Assembly: GCA_016200765.1 (NCBI GenBank)
Contig: JACQEC010000056.1
Span: forward strand, 1-7,168
Source of the DNA: Chloroflexota bacterium
GTDB lineage: Bacteria; Chloroflexota; Anaerolineae; JACRMK01
Reading direction: 5' to 3'
DNA length: 7,168 bases
Part shown: one piece after another, positions 1 through 6,352 of the stretch
Layout of the letters: each line of letters begins with the position of its first letter
How positions within the stretch are numbered: the first letter of the stretch is position 1
Translations under genes and position numbers: made by a program
Notes under the pieces: model-generated
Told to the model about the DNA's origin: nothing
The model's input: only the letters and a program-made list of their open reading frames with translations
The model's database searches: none

Positions 1-129
1 AAGATGCCGCAGTTGCAGGTGGTCGAGTACCTGCGCAAACTGACGGAGAACTTCACCGAGATGTCGTTCATGCCGCTGGACGACGTGTGGAAGCGCGAGT
101 TGGGGGATTTGTTCAAGGATATGGAGTAA
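1..129 (+). CDS. 3' end of an unrecognised gene (partial)
   Basis: The window opens inside a reading frame that runs for 42 codons and stops at TAA 127-129. The visible tail is mixed charged and hydrophobic, ends in LGDLFKDME and is probably helical. It has no motif I recognise. It lies on the same strand as the CoxD/CoxE pair downstream but is separated from it by 177 nt containing an inverted repeat, so it is probably the end of a separate transcript. In other genomes CoxD/CoxE genes often follow genes of a molybdenum hydroxylase cluster, but nothing in these 42 residues identifies such a protein. Calling it coding is an inference from the open frame at the edge, its GC-rich third positions and the clean stop. 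Confidence 0.6.
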   Translation, partial: KMPQLQVVEYLRKLTENFTEMSFMPLDDVWKRELGDLFKDME

Positions 130-160
130 TCAACTACAGGATCGACATGCACCGGTATAG

Positions 161-261
161 GGAGCGCAGGCTTCAGCCGGACAGTTACCCATCACGCCTG
201 AATGACCCTATCCCTTGAACGACCGTGAGGCCGAGCGCCGCCCGGCTGAAGCCTGCGCTCC
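161..261. repeat. Perfect 20-bp inverted repeat in intergenic gap
   Basis: Arm 161-180 reads GGAGCGCAGGCTTCAGCCGG, and 242-261 is its exact reverse complement, with a 61-nt spacer. The bases just outside and inside the arms do not pair, so the symmetry is sharply bounded. No T-tract follows directly, and the loop is long for an intrinsic terminator. The sharp ends look more like a small dispersed palindromic or MITE-like element, or a decayed pair of repeat copies in opposite orientation. It fills most of the gap between the upstream gene and the moxR-like gene. Apart from a weak TACTAT at 292-297 I see no clear promoter in this gap. Confidence 0.75.
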
Positions 262-306
262 AGAGACGACGGGCTTTTCGTGATAGACTGATACTATAGG
301 ACCCAC

Positions 307-1299
307 ATGTTCAATTCAACTGATGAGGTGCGCGAGGGGCTGAACGGACAGCAGTACGTCGCCTCCGATGAAATCAATACGGTGGTGCTGCTCGCGGAAA
401 AATTGCAGAAGCCCATCCTGTGCGAAGGCCCGGCCGGAGTCGGCAAGACGGAACTCGCCAAGGCCTGGGCCGGCGCCACCGGCCGCCGCCTGATCCGCTT
501 GCAGTGCTACGAGGGGCTGGACGAGACCAAAGCCCTCTACGAGTGGGAGTACGCCAAGCAGATGCTCTACACGCAGTTACTGCGCGACAAACTCCACGAC
601 GTGCTGGCCGGCAGCCAGACGCTGGCGCAGGCCGCCGACCGCATCGCGCAGGAAGAGGATGTCTTCTTCTCCGAGCGCTTCCTCCTGCCGCGCCCGCTCT
701 TGCAGGCGGTGACGGCAGGCGATCCGGTGCTGTTGCTGATTGACGAGATTGACCGCGCCGACGCCGAGTTCGAAGCGTTCCTGCTGGAAGTCTTGTCGGA
801 CTTTCAGGTGAGCGTGCCCGAACTGGGCACGAAGAAGGCCACGTCTATCCCCGCGGTGATGCTGACCTCCAACAACACGCGCGAACTGTCGGAGGCGCTC
901 AAGCGCCGCTGTCTCTACCTGTTCATTGACTATCCGAGCGTCGAAGCCGAACTGCGTATCGTCAAGCTGCGCGCGCCCGACCTCGCGCCGCAGTTGGCGC
1001 GACAGGCGGTGGAACTCGTCCAGCGCCTGCGCCAACTCGATTTGAAGAAATCGCCCAGCGTCAGCGAGACGATAGACTGGGCGCGCGCGCTGGTCGCGTT
1101 GAACGCCGCGCAGTTGGACCGGGCGACGTTGGAGAACACGCTGACTGTCCTGCTCAAGCACGAGCAAGATGTCCAGCGCGCCAAGCGCGCCATCAGCGCT
1201 CCCAGCGCCGGCTCCGGCGGCACTGGGACGGCGGCCGGGGGCGCCGAAACGCCGGACATCGAGTACCGCAACCTGCGGCCCCGGCGGCGCAGTGAGTAA
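307..1299 (+). CDS. coxD: MoxR-family AAA+ ATPase, CoxD-like
   Basis: This is a 330-residue AAA+ ATPase of the MoxR group, cytoplasmic. Walker A is GPAGVGKT at residues 41-48, Walker B is LLLIDEID at 142-149, the sensor-1 asparagines are in TSNN at 187-190, and the arginine pair at 200-201 is the likely finger. The CYEGLDETKALYEWEY segment (67-82) is characteristic of CoxD-like ATPases that accompany CoxE. Known members work with a VWA partner as a chaperone. In Oligotropha-type carboxydotrophs, CoxD is needed to mature the Mo-Cu site of CO dehydrogenase. The ATG at 307 has AGGA at 298-301, 5 nt upstream. The C-terminal tail (from about residue 298) is a Gly/Ala/Pro-rich, probably disordered stretch ending in Arg-rich residues. 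It stops 13 nt before the CoxE-like gene. The ATPase call is firm. The specific CoxD role is inferred, because no hydroxylase subunits are visible here. Confidence 0.9.
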   Translation: MFNSTDEVREGLNGQQYVASDEINTVVLLAEKLQKPILCEGPAGVGKTELAKAWAGATGRRLIRLQCYEGLDETKALYEWEYAKQMLYTQLLRDKLHDVLAGSQTLAQAADRIAQEEDVFFSERFLLPRPLLQAVTAGDPVLLLIDEIDRADAEFEAFLLEVLSDFQVSVPELGTKKATSIPAVMLTSNNTRELSEALKRRCLYLFIDYPSVEAELRIVKLRAPDLAPQLARQAVELVQRLRQLDLKKSPSVSETIDWARALVALNAAQLDRATLENTLTVLLKHEQDVQRAKRAISAPSAGSGGTGTAAGGAETPDIEYRNLRPRRRSE

Positions 1300-1312
1300 G
1301 AGGGGTTAGTTC

Positions 1313-2683
1313 ATGGAACAGCGTATCGTTGACTTCATCGCCGGACTGCGCGCGGCCGGGGTGCGCGTTTCGATTGCGGAGAGCGCCGACGCCTTTCGCG
1401 CCGTTGACCACGTGGGCGTGATGAGCAAGCACACGTTCCGCTCGGCCCTGCACGCGACGCTCATCAAGGATGCGCGCGACGGGCCCACCTTCGATGCGCT
1501 CTTTCCGATCTACTTCGGCAGTGGCGGCCCGCCCCTGCTCAACCCGACCGGCGAACTGACGCCCGCAGAACAGCAGATGCTCATGGACGCCCTGCGCCAA
1601 CTGGCCGGCGATATGCGCCGCCTGATGGAAATGCTTCTGCAGGGCCGCCAACCTAACCCGTCGGAACTGCGACAGGCCGGCAATCAAGTCGGCTTGCAGT
1701 ACGCCAACCGCCCCTTCCAGCAGGATTGGTTCACGCGGCGGATGCTGCGCCAGCTGGGGCTCGACCAGTTGACGGAGGCGCTCCGGGAACTGCTGGAGCA
1801 GTTGGCCAGGCAGGGCATGAGCGAGGAATCGCGCAACAAACTGGAGCAGGCCGCCGCCGAAAACGCCGCCGCGCTGGCCGAGCAGGTGGAGCAGTTTGTC
1901 GGCGAGAACATCGCGCGCAAAGCCACCGAGGAACACCACGAGCCGCAGGAGGCCGAACTGCTGGAGCGTCCCTTCTCCAGCTTGAGCGAAGCCGAAGCCA
2001 AAGCCTTGCAGGAACTCGTGCGCCGTCTGGCCGCCCAACTGCGCAGTCGCGCCTCCCTGCGGCACAAGAAGGGCAAGCGCGGCGTCCTCGACGCCAAGCG
2101 CACCATCCGCGCCAACCAGCGCTACGGCGCGGTGCCGATGGAAATCTATCACAAGACCCGCCACCTCAAGCCCAAACTCGCGCTGATCTGCGACGTCTCG
2201 ACCTCGGTGCGCTACTGCTCCGAGTTCATGTTGCGCCTGATCTACGAACTGCAAGATCAGGTCAGCAAGGCGCGCTCATTTGTGTTTATTGGCGACATCA
2301 AGGACATCACCGCCTACTTCGACGAGGACCGCCCCGACGTGGCCGTCGAGCGCGTGCTGGAAGACAACCAGCCCGGCTACTACAACACCAATCTGGGCAA
2401 CAGCCTCGCCACCTTCGCGCACGACCACCTCGACACGGTGGATCACCGCACCACGCTCATCGTCATCAGCGACGGGCGCAACAACTTCAGCGACCCGCGC
2501 GTTGACCTGTTGGAGATGCTCAAGCGGCGCGCGCGGCGCATCATCTGGCTCTCGCCGGAGCCGCCCTACCTGTGGGGCACGGGCGACAGCGACATGCCCC
2601 AATACGTCGGCTGTTGCGACGCCGTGCATGAGGTCGGCAACCTTCAGCAGTTGGCCGACGCCGTGGACAAACTCCTCGATTAG
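1313..2683 (+). CDS. coxE: CoxE-like VWA domain protein
   Basis: This 456-residue protein is of the CoxE-like VWA family. The N-terminal half (about 1-280) is helical and Gln/Glu/Ala-rich, with a likely coiled-coil stretch around 155-205. The VWA domain fills the C-terminal part: the metal-ion-dependent adhesion site DVSTS is at residues 294-298, and the later acidic motif SDGRNN starts at 386 (Asp387). It ends with the family-typical IIWLSPEPPYLWGTGDSDM segment. Known relatives bind a MoxR-type ATPase and help insert or activate metal centres. The ATG at 1313 has GAGGGG at 1300-1305, 7 nt away, right behind the stop of the ATPase gene, so the two are almost certainly cotranscribed. No signal peptide or membrane segment is visible, so it is presumably cytoplasmic. 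The substrate enzyme is not in this window. Confidence 0.9.
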   Translation: MEQRIVDFIAGLRAAGVRVSIAESADAFRAVDHVGVMSKHTFRSALHATLIKDARDGPTFDALFPIYFGSGGPPLLNPTGELTPAEQQMLMDALRQLAGDMRRLMEMLLQGRQPNPSELRQAGNQVGLQYANRPFQQDWFTRRMLRQLGLDQLTEALRELLEQLARQGMSEESRNKLEQAAAENAAALAEQVEQFVGENIARKATEEHHEPQEAELLERPFSSLSEAEAKALQELVRRLAAQLRSRASLRHKKGKRGVLDAKRTIRANQRYGAVPMEIYHKTRHLKPKLALICDVSTSVRYCSEFMLRLIYELQDQVSKARSFVFIGDIKDITAYFDEDRPDVAVERVLEDNQPGYYNTNLGNSLATFAHDHLDTVDHRTTLIVISDGRNNFSDPRVDLLEMLKRRARRIIWLSPEPPYLWGTGDSDMPQYVGCCDAVHEVGNLQQLADAVDKLLD

Positions 2684-2746
2684 GCGGCGCGCTATGTTCC
2701 CGAACCGCCTTCGCGGGCCCGGCAAGAGGGATGGACAGTCTGCCCG

Positions 2747-3742
2747 ATGAGCAACCTACCGGACATCACCCGCGCGCTTGATCCTCAGCGCGCAGATATT
2801 TACTTCGCGCGCGCGCAACAGACGTTACAGCACGCAGGTCGTGATGCGTTGGCGACGATGGAGGTCTTCACCTCGCGCGGCGGCGTGCTGTGCGGCATGA
2901 AGGAAGTCCACACTTTACTCCAGCGTGTCTTGCCCGCCGCGTGCGAGGTGTGGTCGCTTGCCGAAGGCGATACGCTGGCGCCGAAAGAAGTGGCCCTGCG
3001 CATCAGCGCGCCCTATTCGTCGTTCGGACTTTACGAGACCGCGATCCTCGGCATCCTCGCCAGTGAGACGGGTTGGGCAACCGCCGCGCGCGCGATTGCG
3101 GAGGTGGCGATGCCGGCCCCGGTCATCTGCTTTGGCGCGCGGCATGTGCATCCTGATGTCTCGGCGCGCATGGAGTACGCCGCCATCGTCGGCGGCTGTG
3201 CGACCAGCGCGACCCCGGCGGGCGCATCCCTCGCGGGCAAACGGGCATCGGGCACGATGCCCCATGCCATGGTACTCCTCTTTGGCGATACCCGGCTCGC
3301 GGCGCGCGCGTTTGACGAGGCAATGCCCGCAGACGTCTCACGCATCGTGCTGGTGGATACCTTCAAGGACGAAGCCGAGGAATCGTTGCGCGTGGCGGAT
3401 GCGCTCGGCGAAAAATTGTGGGGCGTACGGCTCGACACGCCGCCAGAGCGCGGGCGTGTCACGCCCGATCTCGTGAAGGAAGTGCGCGCGCGGCTCGATC
3501 AGGCGGGGCACACGCGCGTCAAGATTTTTGTGAGCGGCGGGATTGATGTCGCGCGCGTTCAGTTGTTCAAAGACCAGGGCGCGCCCGTAGATGGTTATGG
3601 TGCGGGGAGCGCGATCAGCGGCGCGCCGCCCATTGATTTCACCGCCGACCTGAAACTGATCAACGGTCAAGCCATCGCCAAGCGCGGACGCATTCCCGGT
3701 CTCGCCGACAGCCCGCGGCTGCAGCGAATCATCATCGGATAG
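2747..3742 (+). CDS. Nicotinate phosphoribosyltransferase (short type)
   Basis: The 331-residue protein matches the short, archaeal-like nicotinate phosphoribosyltransferase group, which makes nicotinate mononucleotide from nicotinate and PRPP in the Preiss-Handler NAD salvage route. An N-terminal region like the quinolinate phosphoribosyltransferase fold precedes a TIM-barrel-like part. Recognisable segments are GARHVHPDVSARMEYAAIVG (about 129-148), GTMPHAM (169-175), VDTFKDE (203-209), SGGID (263-267) and GYGAGSAIS (about 284-292), which together form the phosphate- and pyridine-binding site. It is somewhat shorter than the roughly 350-390 residues typical of relatives, mainly at the ends. 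The ATG at 2747 is the family-like start, although its nearest purine-rich stretch (AGAGGG, 2725-2730) is rather far. It lies 63 nt behind the CoxE-like gene on the same strand, and the nicotinamidase-like gene follows. Some family members act on other pyridines, so the exact substrate is inferred. Confidence 0.88.
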   Translation: MSNLPDITRALDPQRADIYFARAQQTLQHAGRDALATMEVFTSRGGVLCGMKEVHTLLQRVLPAACEVWSLAEGDTLAPKEVALRISAPYSSFGLYETAILGILASETGWATAARAIAEVAMPAPVICFGARHVHPDVSARMEYAAIVGGCATSATPAGASLAGKRASGTMPHAMVLLFGDTRLAARAFDEAMPADVSRIVLVDTFKDEAEESLRVADALGEKLWGVRLDTPPERGRVTPDLVKEVRARLDQAGHTRVKIFVSGGIDVARVQLFKDQGAPVDGYGAGSAISGAPPIDFTADLKLINGQAIAKRGRIPGLADSPRLQRIIIG

Positions 3743-3862
3743 GACCGGCGCGCGTGCGCAACGCAACCAGAAACTCATCTCCTTGCGTAACTTGATATCA
3801 TGGCTTATGGTTTCGTGTGCAAAACATGGTTGACGAGCCGGCGCTGAACGGTGTTCGTCGTC

Positions 3863-3875
3863 GGAGGCAATCACG
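3863..3875 (+). promoter_or_regulatory. Strong Shine-Dalgarno GGAGG before an ACG codon
   Basis: GGAGG at 3863-3867 is followed after 5 nt by ACG at 3873-3875, in frame with the nicotinamidase-like gene. From 3834 onward the frame has no stop and contains no ATG or TTG, and its only GTG is at 3912. The 13 codons from 3873 to 3911 read T-S-L-V-Q-Q-S-A-A-F-I-Q-Y, which fits the helix normally found at the N-terminus of this family. The GTG at 3912 has no ribosome binding site. This suggests that translation starts at ACG, or did so when that codon was ATG. Confidence 0.5.
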
Positions 3876-3911
3876 TCACTCGTCCAACAGAGCGCGGCGT
3901 TCATCCAATAT

Positions 3912-4574
3912 GTGGATGAATTTGTGCGCCATCTCAAACCCTTAGCATGGAGCGATCTGCTGGCGGACCCACCGCACACAGCCCTGTTCTCGGTTGACCT
4001 CATCAACGGCTTTTGCTACGAGGGTAATCTCGCCAGCCTGCGCGTCGCGCGGATCGTGCCCGCGACTGCGCAGTTATTCGCGCAGGCGTATGCGCGCGGC
4101 CTCCGGCAATTCGTGCTGATTCAAGAATGGCATGACGAACAGGCCGAAGAGTTCAAAGCCTTCGCGCCGCACGGCATCCGTCACACGCGCGAAGCGCAGA
4201 CCGTCGCGGCGCTGGCCTCGCTCCCGTTTGCCGATACGTTTACCATCATGCACAAAAACTCGGTGGACTCCGCGGCGGGCACCGAGTTGGATGCGTGGCT
4301 TGATGCGCATCCATTGGACACCGTAATCGTCGTCGGTGATTGCACAGATATTTGCGTCTTCTTGCTCGCCCTGCACTTGCGAACACGCGCCAATGCGTGC
4401 AATCAATTACTGCGGATCATTGTGCCCGCCAATTGCGTGGACACGTACGATCTACCCATCGAGATGGCGCGGCAGGTCGGCGCGTTGCCGCACGATGGGG
4501 AACTGCTGCACGATCTATTTCTATATGAGATGGCGTTGCACGGCATTGAAGTCGTGCAAGCCATTATGGAGTAG
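3912..4574 (+). CDS. Isochorismatase-fold nicotinamidase-like hydrolase
   Basis: This is a 220-residue cysteine hydrolase of the isochorismatase superfamily, counted from the GTG at 3912. The catalytic triad is visible: Asp29 in FSVDLINGF, Lys115 in MHKNS, and Cys148 in VGDCTDICVF, which also has the hydrophobic residues that precede the usual cis-peptide region. In nicotinamidases the enzyme converts nicotinamide to nicotinate and ammonia. The metal site is not the classical DxH...H, and only WHDE followed by APHG is seen, so a related amidase activity is possible. The preceding gene would use nicotinate, which favours nicotinamidase. The gap to it is 169 nt, or 130 nt if translation starts at ACG 3873 (233 residues), where a good GGAGG lies upstream; I think the true N-terminus is there. 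It is convergent with the - strand genes that follow. Confidence 0.82.
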   Translation: MDEFVRHLKPLAWSDLLADPPHTALFSVDLINGFCYEGNLASLRVARIVPATAQLFAQAYARGLRQFVLIQEWHDEQAEEFKAFAPHGIRHTREAQTVAALASLPFADTFTIMHKNSVDSAAGTELDAWLDAHPLDTVIVVGDCTDICVFLLALHLRTRANACNQLLRIIVPANCVDTYDLPIEMARQVGALPHDGELLHDLFLYEMALHGIEVVQAIME

Positions 4575-4589
4575 CAAACTCACACGGAT

Positions 4590-4754
4590 TCACCGCTCCG
4601 TTTCCACCCACACCTGCTGGCCGTCGCTGGTGAACTCAATCGTGCCGCGCTCGTCGGTGCAGTAGATAATAGCGCCGGAGCCGTTCAGCCGCGCGAGCGT
4701 GTCCGCCGCCGGGTCGCCGCCGCGGTTGCCCGCGCCCGCCGAAAACGCGCGCCT
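4590..4754 (-). pseudogene. Decayed 3' fragment of a ComEC/Rec2-like gene
   Basis: On the - strand, 54 codons stay open between an in-frame TGA (4757-4755) and the stop at 4592-4590. The peptide contains FSAGAGNRGGDPAADTLARL, then IIYCTDERGTIEF, then SDGQQVWVETER. This is the end of the C-terminal metallo-beta-lactamase-fold domain of ComEC/Rec2-type competence proteins: the GAGNR motif, then a short helix, then YxTDExGTIEF and a terminal strand. The full protein is several hundred residues and spans the membrane to import DNA. Here only the last part remains, with no start codon and a stop where the domain should continue. The region between it and the TPR gene (4758-4826) holds nothing I recognise. 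I read it as a relic left by deletion. It is unlikely to be expressed as a functional protein. Confidence 0.65.
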
Positions 4755-4826
4755 TCAGGTGGGCGCATGACTCTTGTTAATGTTCAGTTCCTTCCAATGT
4801 CCGGTGAGTTACCCAGCCACAACGAG

Positions 4827-5876
4827 TTAGAAATACCGGCGCAGGCCGGTGCGCTTGCCGCGCCGCGCGGCGGCCAGCCACTTGCGCACGGCGCCGGCTT
4901 CCTTGCTCTCCAGCCGTTCCAGAATCGCCAGCGCGCGCGTCCCCTCTTCCAGCGCCAGTGCCGCCTCGTCTTGCTCGAAATGCAACTGCGCCCGTCCCCA
5001 CAGCGCCATGGCCAGACCCGCCTCGTCGCCGAGCTTCTGCCATAAAGCGATAGCGCGGCGATATTGCTTCGCGGCCTCTTGAAATTGCTTCTGCCCCAGA
5101 TAGGCCAGCCCCAGATTGTTCAGCGCGTGCGCGACGGCGCTCTGGTTCTTCTGCTGTTCGGAGAGCTTCAACTCGCGCCGGTATGCTTCCACCGCCTGCT
5201 CATAGTCGCGCTGTTCGTAGTACAACTCGCCCAGGCGGTTGAGCGTAATCGCCAGATTCTTCGCGTCGCCGAGTTCCTCAAACAGCGCGGCACTGCGCTG
5301 AAAGGCGTCAATGCCCTCCGGCCAGCGCGCGCGCGCGCGCAGAGCCGCGCCCAGCGCGTGCAGGGTCAGCGCCATGGCGCGTTTGTCGCCGGCGGCTTCG
5401 TGCTGGGCCAGCGCCAACGTGTACTGCTCGCTGGCGCGCTTCGGCTGGCCCGTGGCGGCGAGCGCGTCGCCCATATCCATCCGCAGTTTGGCCACGGCCA
5501 GATTGTTGATCTGCAAGTTCTCAAAGACGGTCAGACTGCGTTCGAGGCTGTAGGTTGCCGCGTCCCATTCCCGCCGCTGGGCGTGGACGGTGCCGAGATT
5601 GCCGAGCGCAATGGCCGCGCCGAGCCGGTTCTTCTCCGCCTCGTACACGTCCCACGCCTGCTGAAAATACTCCAGCGCTTTGTCCAAAGCCCCGACCGAT
5701 TGGTAGGCCACGCCGAGGTCGTTCAACACGTGCGCGCGCAGGTCGTTGGACGCGGCCTCCCGCAAGAGCGCCTCATACGGCGGAATCGCCTCCGCCCACC
5801 GTCCCGCCTGCGCGTGCGCGCTGGCGGCATCGAATTGGAGCCAGAGGTCGTCGGCTTGAGTTACCGTCGTTCCCAT
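4827..5876 (-). CDS. Tetratricopeptide-repeat protein
   Basis: The 349-residue protein is made almost entirely of TPR motifs spaced about 40 residues apart, the longer TPR_12-like period. Clear repeats begin near residues 13, 47, 87, 127, 167, 207, 247 and 287, with signatures such as LNDLGVAYQSVGALDKALEY, LGNLGTVHAQRREWDAA and LNNLGLAYLGQKQFQEAAKQ. The C-terminus is basic (AARRGKRTGLRRYF). There is no signal peptide, membrane span or catalytic domain, so it is probably a cytoplasmic scaffold for protein contacts with unknown partners. The only usable start is ATG 5876, which lies inside the last codons of hicA (16-nt overlap), so translation is probably coupled. The first 8 residues (MGTTVTQA) are encoded partly within hicA, and the shared sequence with the upstream chimeric ORF begins around residue 9. 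The original N-terminus may therefore have been different. A run of alternating GC at about 5325-5340 encodes RARAR. Confidence 0.85.
   Translation of the reverse strand: MGTTVTQADDLWLQFDAASAHAQAGRWAEAIPPYEALLREAASNDLRAHVLNDLGVAYQSVGALDKALEYFQQAWDVYEAEKNRLGAAIALGNLGTVHAQRREWDAATYSLERSLTVFENLQINNLAVAKLRMDMGDALAATGQPKRASEQYTLALAQHEAAGDKRAMALTLHALGAALRARARWPEGIDAFQRSAALFEELGDAKNLAITLNRLGELYYEQRDYEQAVEAYRRELKLSEQQKNQSAVAHALNNLGLAYLGQKQFQEAAKQYRRAIALWQKLGDEAGLAMALWGRAQLHFEQDEAALALEEGTRALAILERLESKEAGAVRKWLAAARRGKRTGLRRYF
5818..5848 (-). repeat. TPR-gene 5' end, copy 1 of a 31-nt direct repeat
   Basis: This stretch encodes residues 10-20 of the TPR protein (D-LWLQFDAASA). It recurs at 6351-6381 with 29 of 31 bases identical; the differences are 5826/6359 and 5844/6377. 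The second copy lies directly behind the nucleotidyltransferase gene. This copy is the one attached to the complete TPR gene. Confidence 0.88.
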
Positions 5877-6043
5877 TCGTCTCGGTCAATGCCCGCCTGT
5901 CGCAATAGCTTGGCGAGCAGATCATAACTGAGCTGCCCTTTCACCATATATTGATGCCTGCCGCCGGAATAGGGACCGTCAAATCCCAGTTCGTTCAGAA
6001 AGCGGATCAAATCCCTGCGCTTGATGGGCCCGAACACCGGCAT
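5861..6043 (-). CDS. hicA: HicA-family mRNA interferase, internally shortened
   Basis: A 60-residue protein beginning MPVFGPIKRRDLIRFLNELG, which is the standard N-terminus of the HicA toxins found with this HicB type. HicA toxins are small double-stranded-RNA-binding-fold ribonucleases that cut mRNA. The catalytic-type histidine in GGRHQYM is present (residue 29). After VKGQL the usual strand, which carries a pattern like LxLPNPHxxDIS, is missing, and the protein goes directly to SYDLLAKLLRQAGIDRDEW. About 12 residues are lost in frame, and total length is below the usual 70-80. The toxin may therefore be weak or inactive. Its ATG overlaps the hicB stop as TGATG, so translation is coupled. 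A longer reading from 6160 is only read-through antisense of hicB codons and is not favoured. Its end overlaps the TPR start. Confidence 0.82.
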   Translation of the reverse strand: MPVFGPIKRRDLIRFLNELGFDGPYSGGRHQYMVKGQLSYDLLAKLLRQAGIDRDEWERR

Positions 6044-6285
6044 CAAGCCGCCTCTGGCGCCACCGCCAAACTCATACCCTCTACAACCGGCAAGTCGTGC
6101 CTCAGGCGCAGGCCCAAGACAATCCAGCCTTCCAGAACCTCTTGCAACTGCTCGCGGCACGCCTCGAGTTGCTCTGAATGCGCATAGACACCTTGAAGGC
6201 CCGGAATTTCAGCGTAGAATGTGCCGTCAGGCAAAACCTCATAGGTGGCGCGGCGCATGGCGGCGCGAATATATTCTGTGAGCAT
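6043..6285 (-). CDS. hicB: HicB-family antitoxin
   Basis: An 80-residue protein starting MLTEYIRAAMRRATYEVL, with the HicB core DGTFYAEIPGLQGVYAHS (20-37) followed by the helix ACREQLQEVLEGWIVLGLRL. HicB binds and blocks HicA, and often represses its own promoter. This compact form lacks an added helix-turn-helix or ribbon-helix-helix domain, as is common in this HicB subgroup, so DNA binding cannot be assumed. I chose ATG 6285 over an in-frame ATG at 6312 because GAGGGG at 6298-6293 lies 7 nt upstream, and because family members start at MLTEYI. That ribosome binding site lies in a copied piece of the fabF 3' end. The gene overlaps hicA by one base (TGATG). The antitoxin-first order matches other operons of this subtype. 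Confidence 0.88.
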   Translation of the reverse strand: MLTEYIRAAMRRATYEVLPDGTFYAEIPGLQGVYAHSEQLEACREQLQEVLEGWIVLGLRLRHDLPVVEGMSLAVAPEAA

Positions 6286-6352
6286 ACCGTTACCCCTCAA
6301 AGCGCCTGACAATCAAACTGCCGTTCTGCCCGCCGAAGCCGAAGGCGTTCGC
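6283..6352 (-). repeat. Displaced copy of the fabF 3' end (70-nt repeat, copy A)
   Basis: Positions 6283-6352 match 6978-7047 at 69 of 70 bases (6287 differs from 6982). On the - strand it carries the last 19 fabF codons (NAFGFGGQNG... through FEG-stop), the GAGGGG within them, and the start codon of the next gene. This copy is separated from the rest of fabF by about 700 nt and is joined at 6350-6352 to a copy of the TPR-gene start. Confidence 0.95.

Noticed and set aside
292..297. TACTAT as a -10 box for the coxD-like gene
   Set aside because: No acceptable -35 box stands at the right distance, and transcription would begin almost at the start codon; too weak to list.
1193..2254. Long - strand open frame (353 codons) opposite the CoxE-like gene
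   Set aside because: It mirrors the GC-rich codons of the real VWA gene and spans two + strand genes; the peptide shows no domain logic while the + strand reading has clear MIDAS motifs.
5325..5340. Alternating GC run as a possible phase-variation tract
   Set aside because: It lies mid-gene in a TPR linker encoding RARAR, and such runs are common in DNA of this composition; nothing else suggests switching.
5064..5927. Long + strand open frame (287 codons) opposite the TPR gene
   Set aside because: It is antisense to a clear TPR array and its translation has no recognisable motif.
6044..6160. 39-codon N-terminal extension of HicA
   Set aside because: It overlaps hicB codons in another frame, and HicA homologues start at MPxFGPIKRR; ATG 6043 with the TGATG overlap explains the start.
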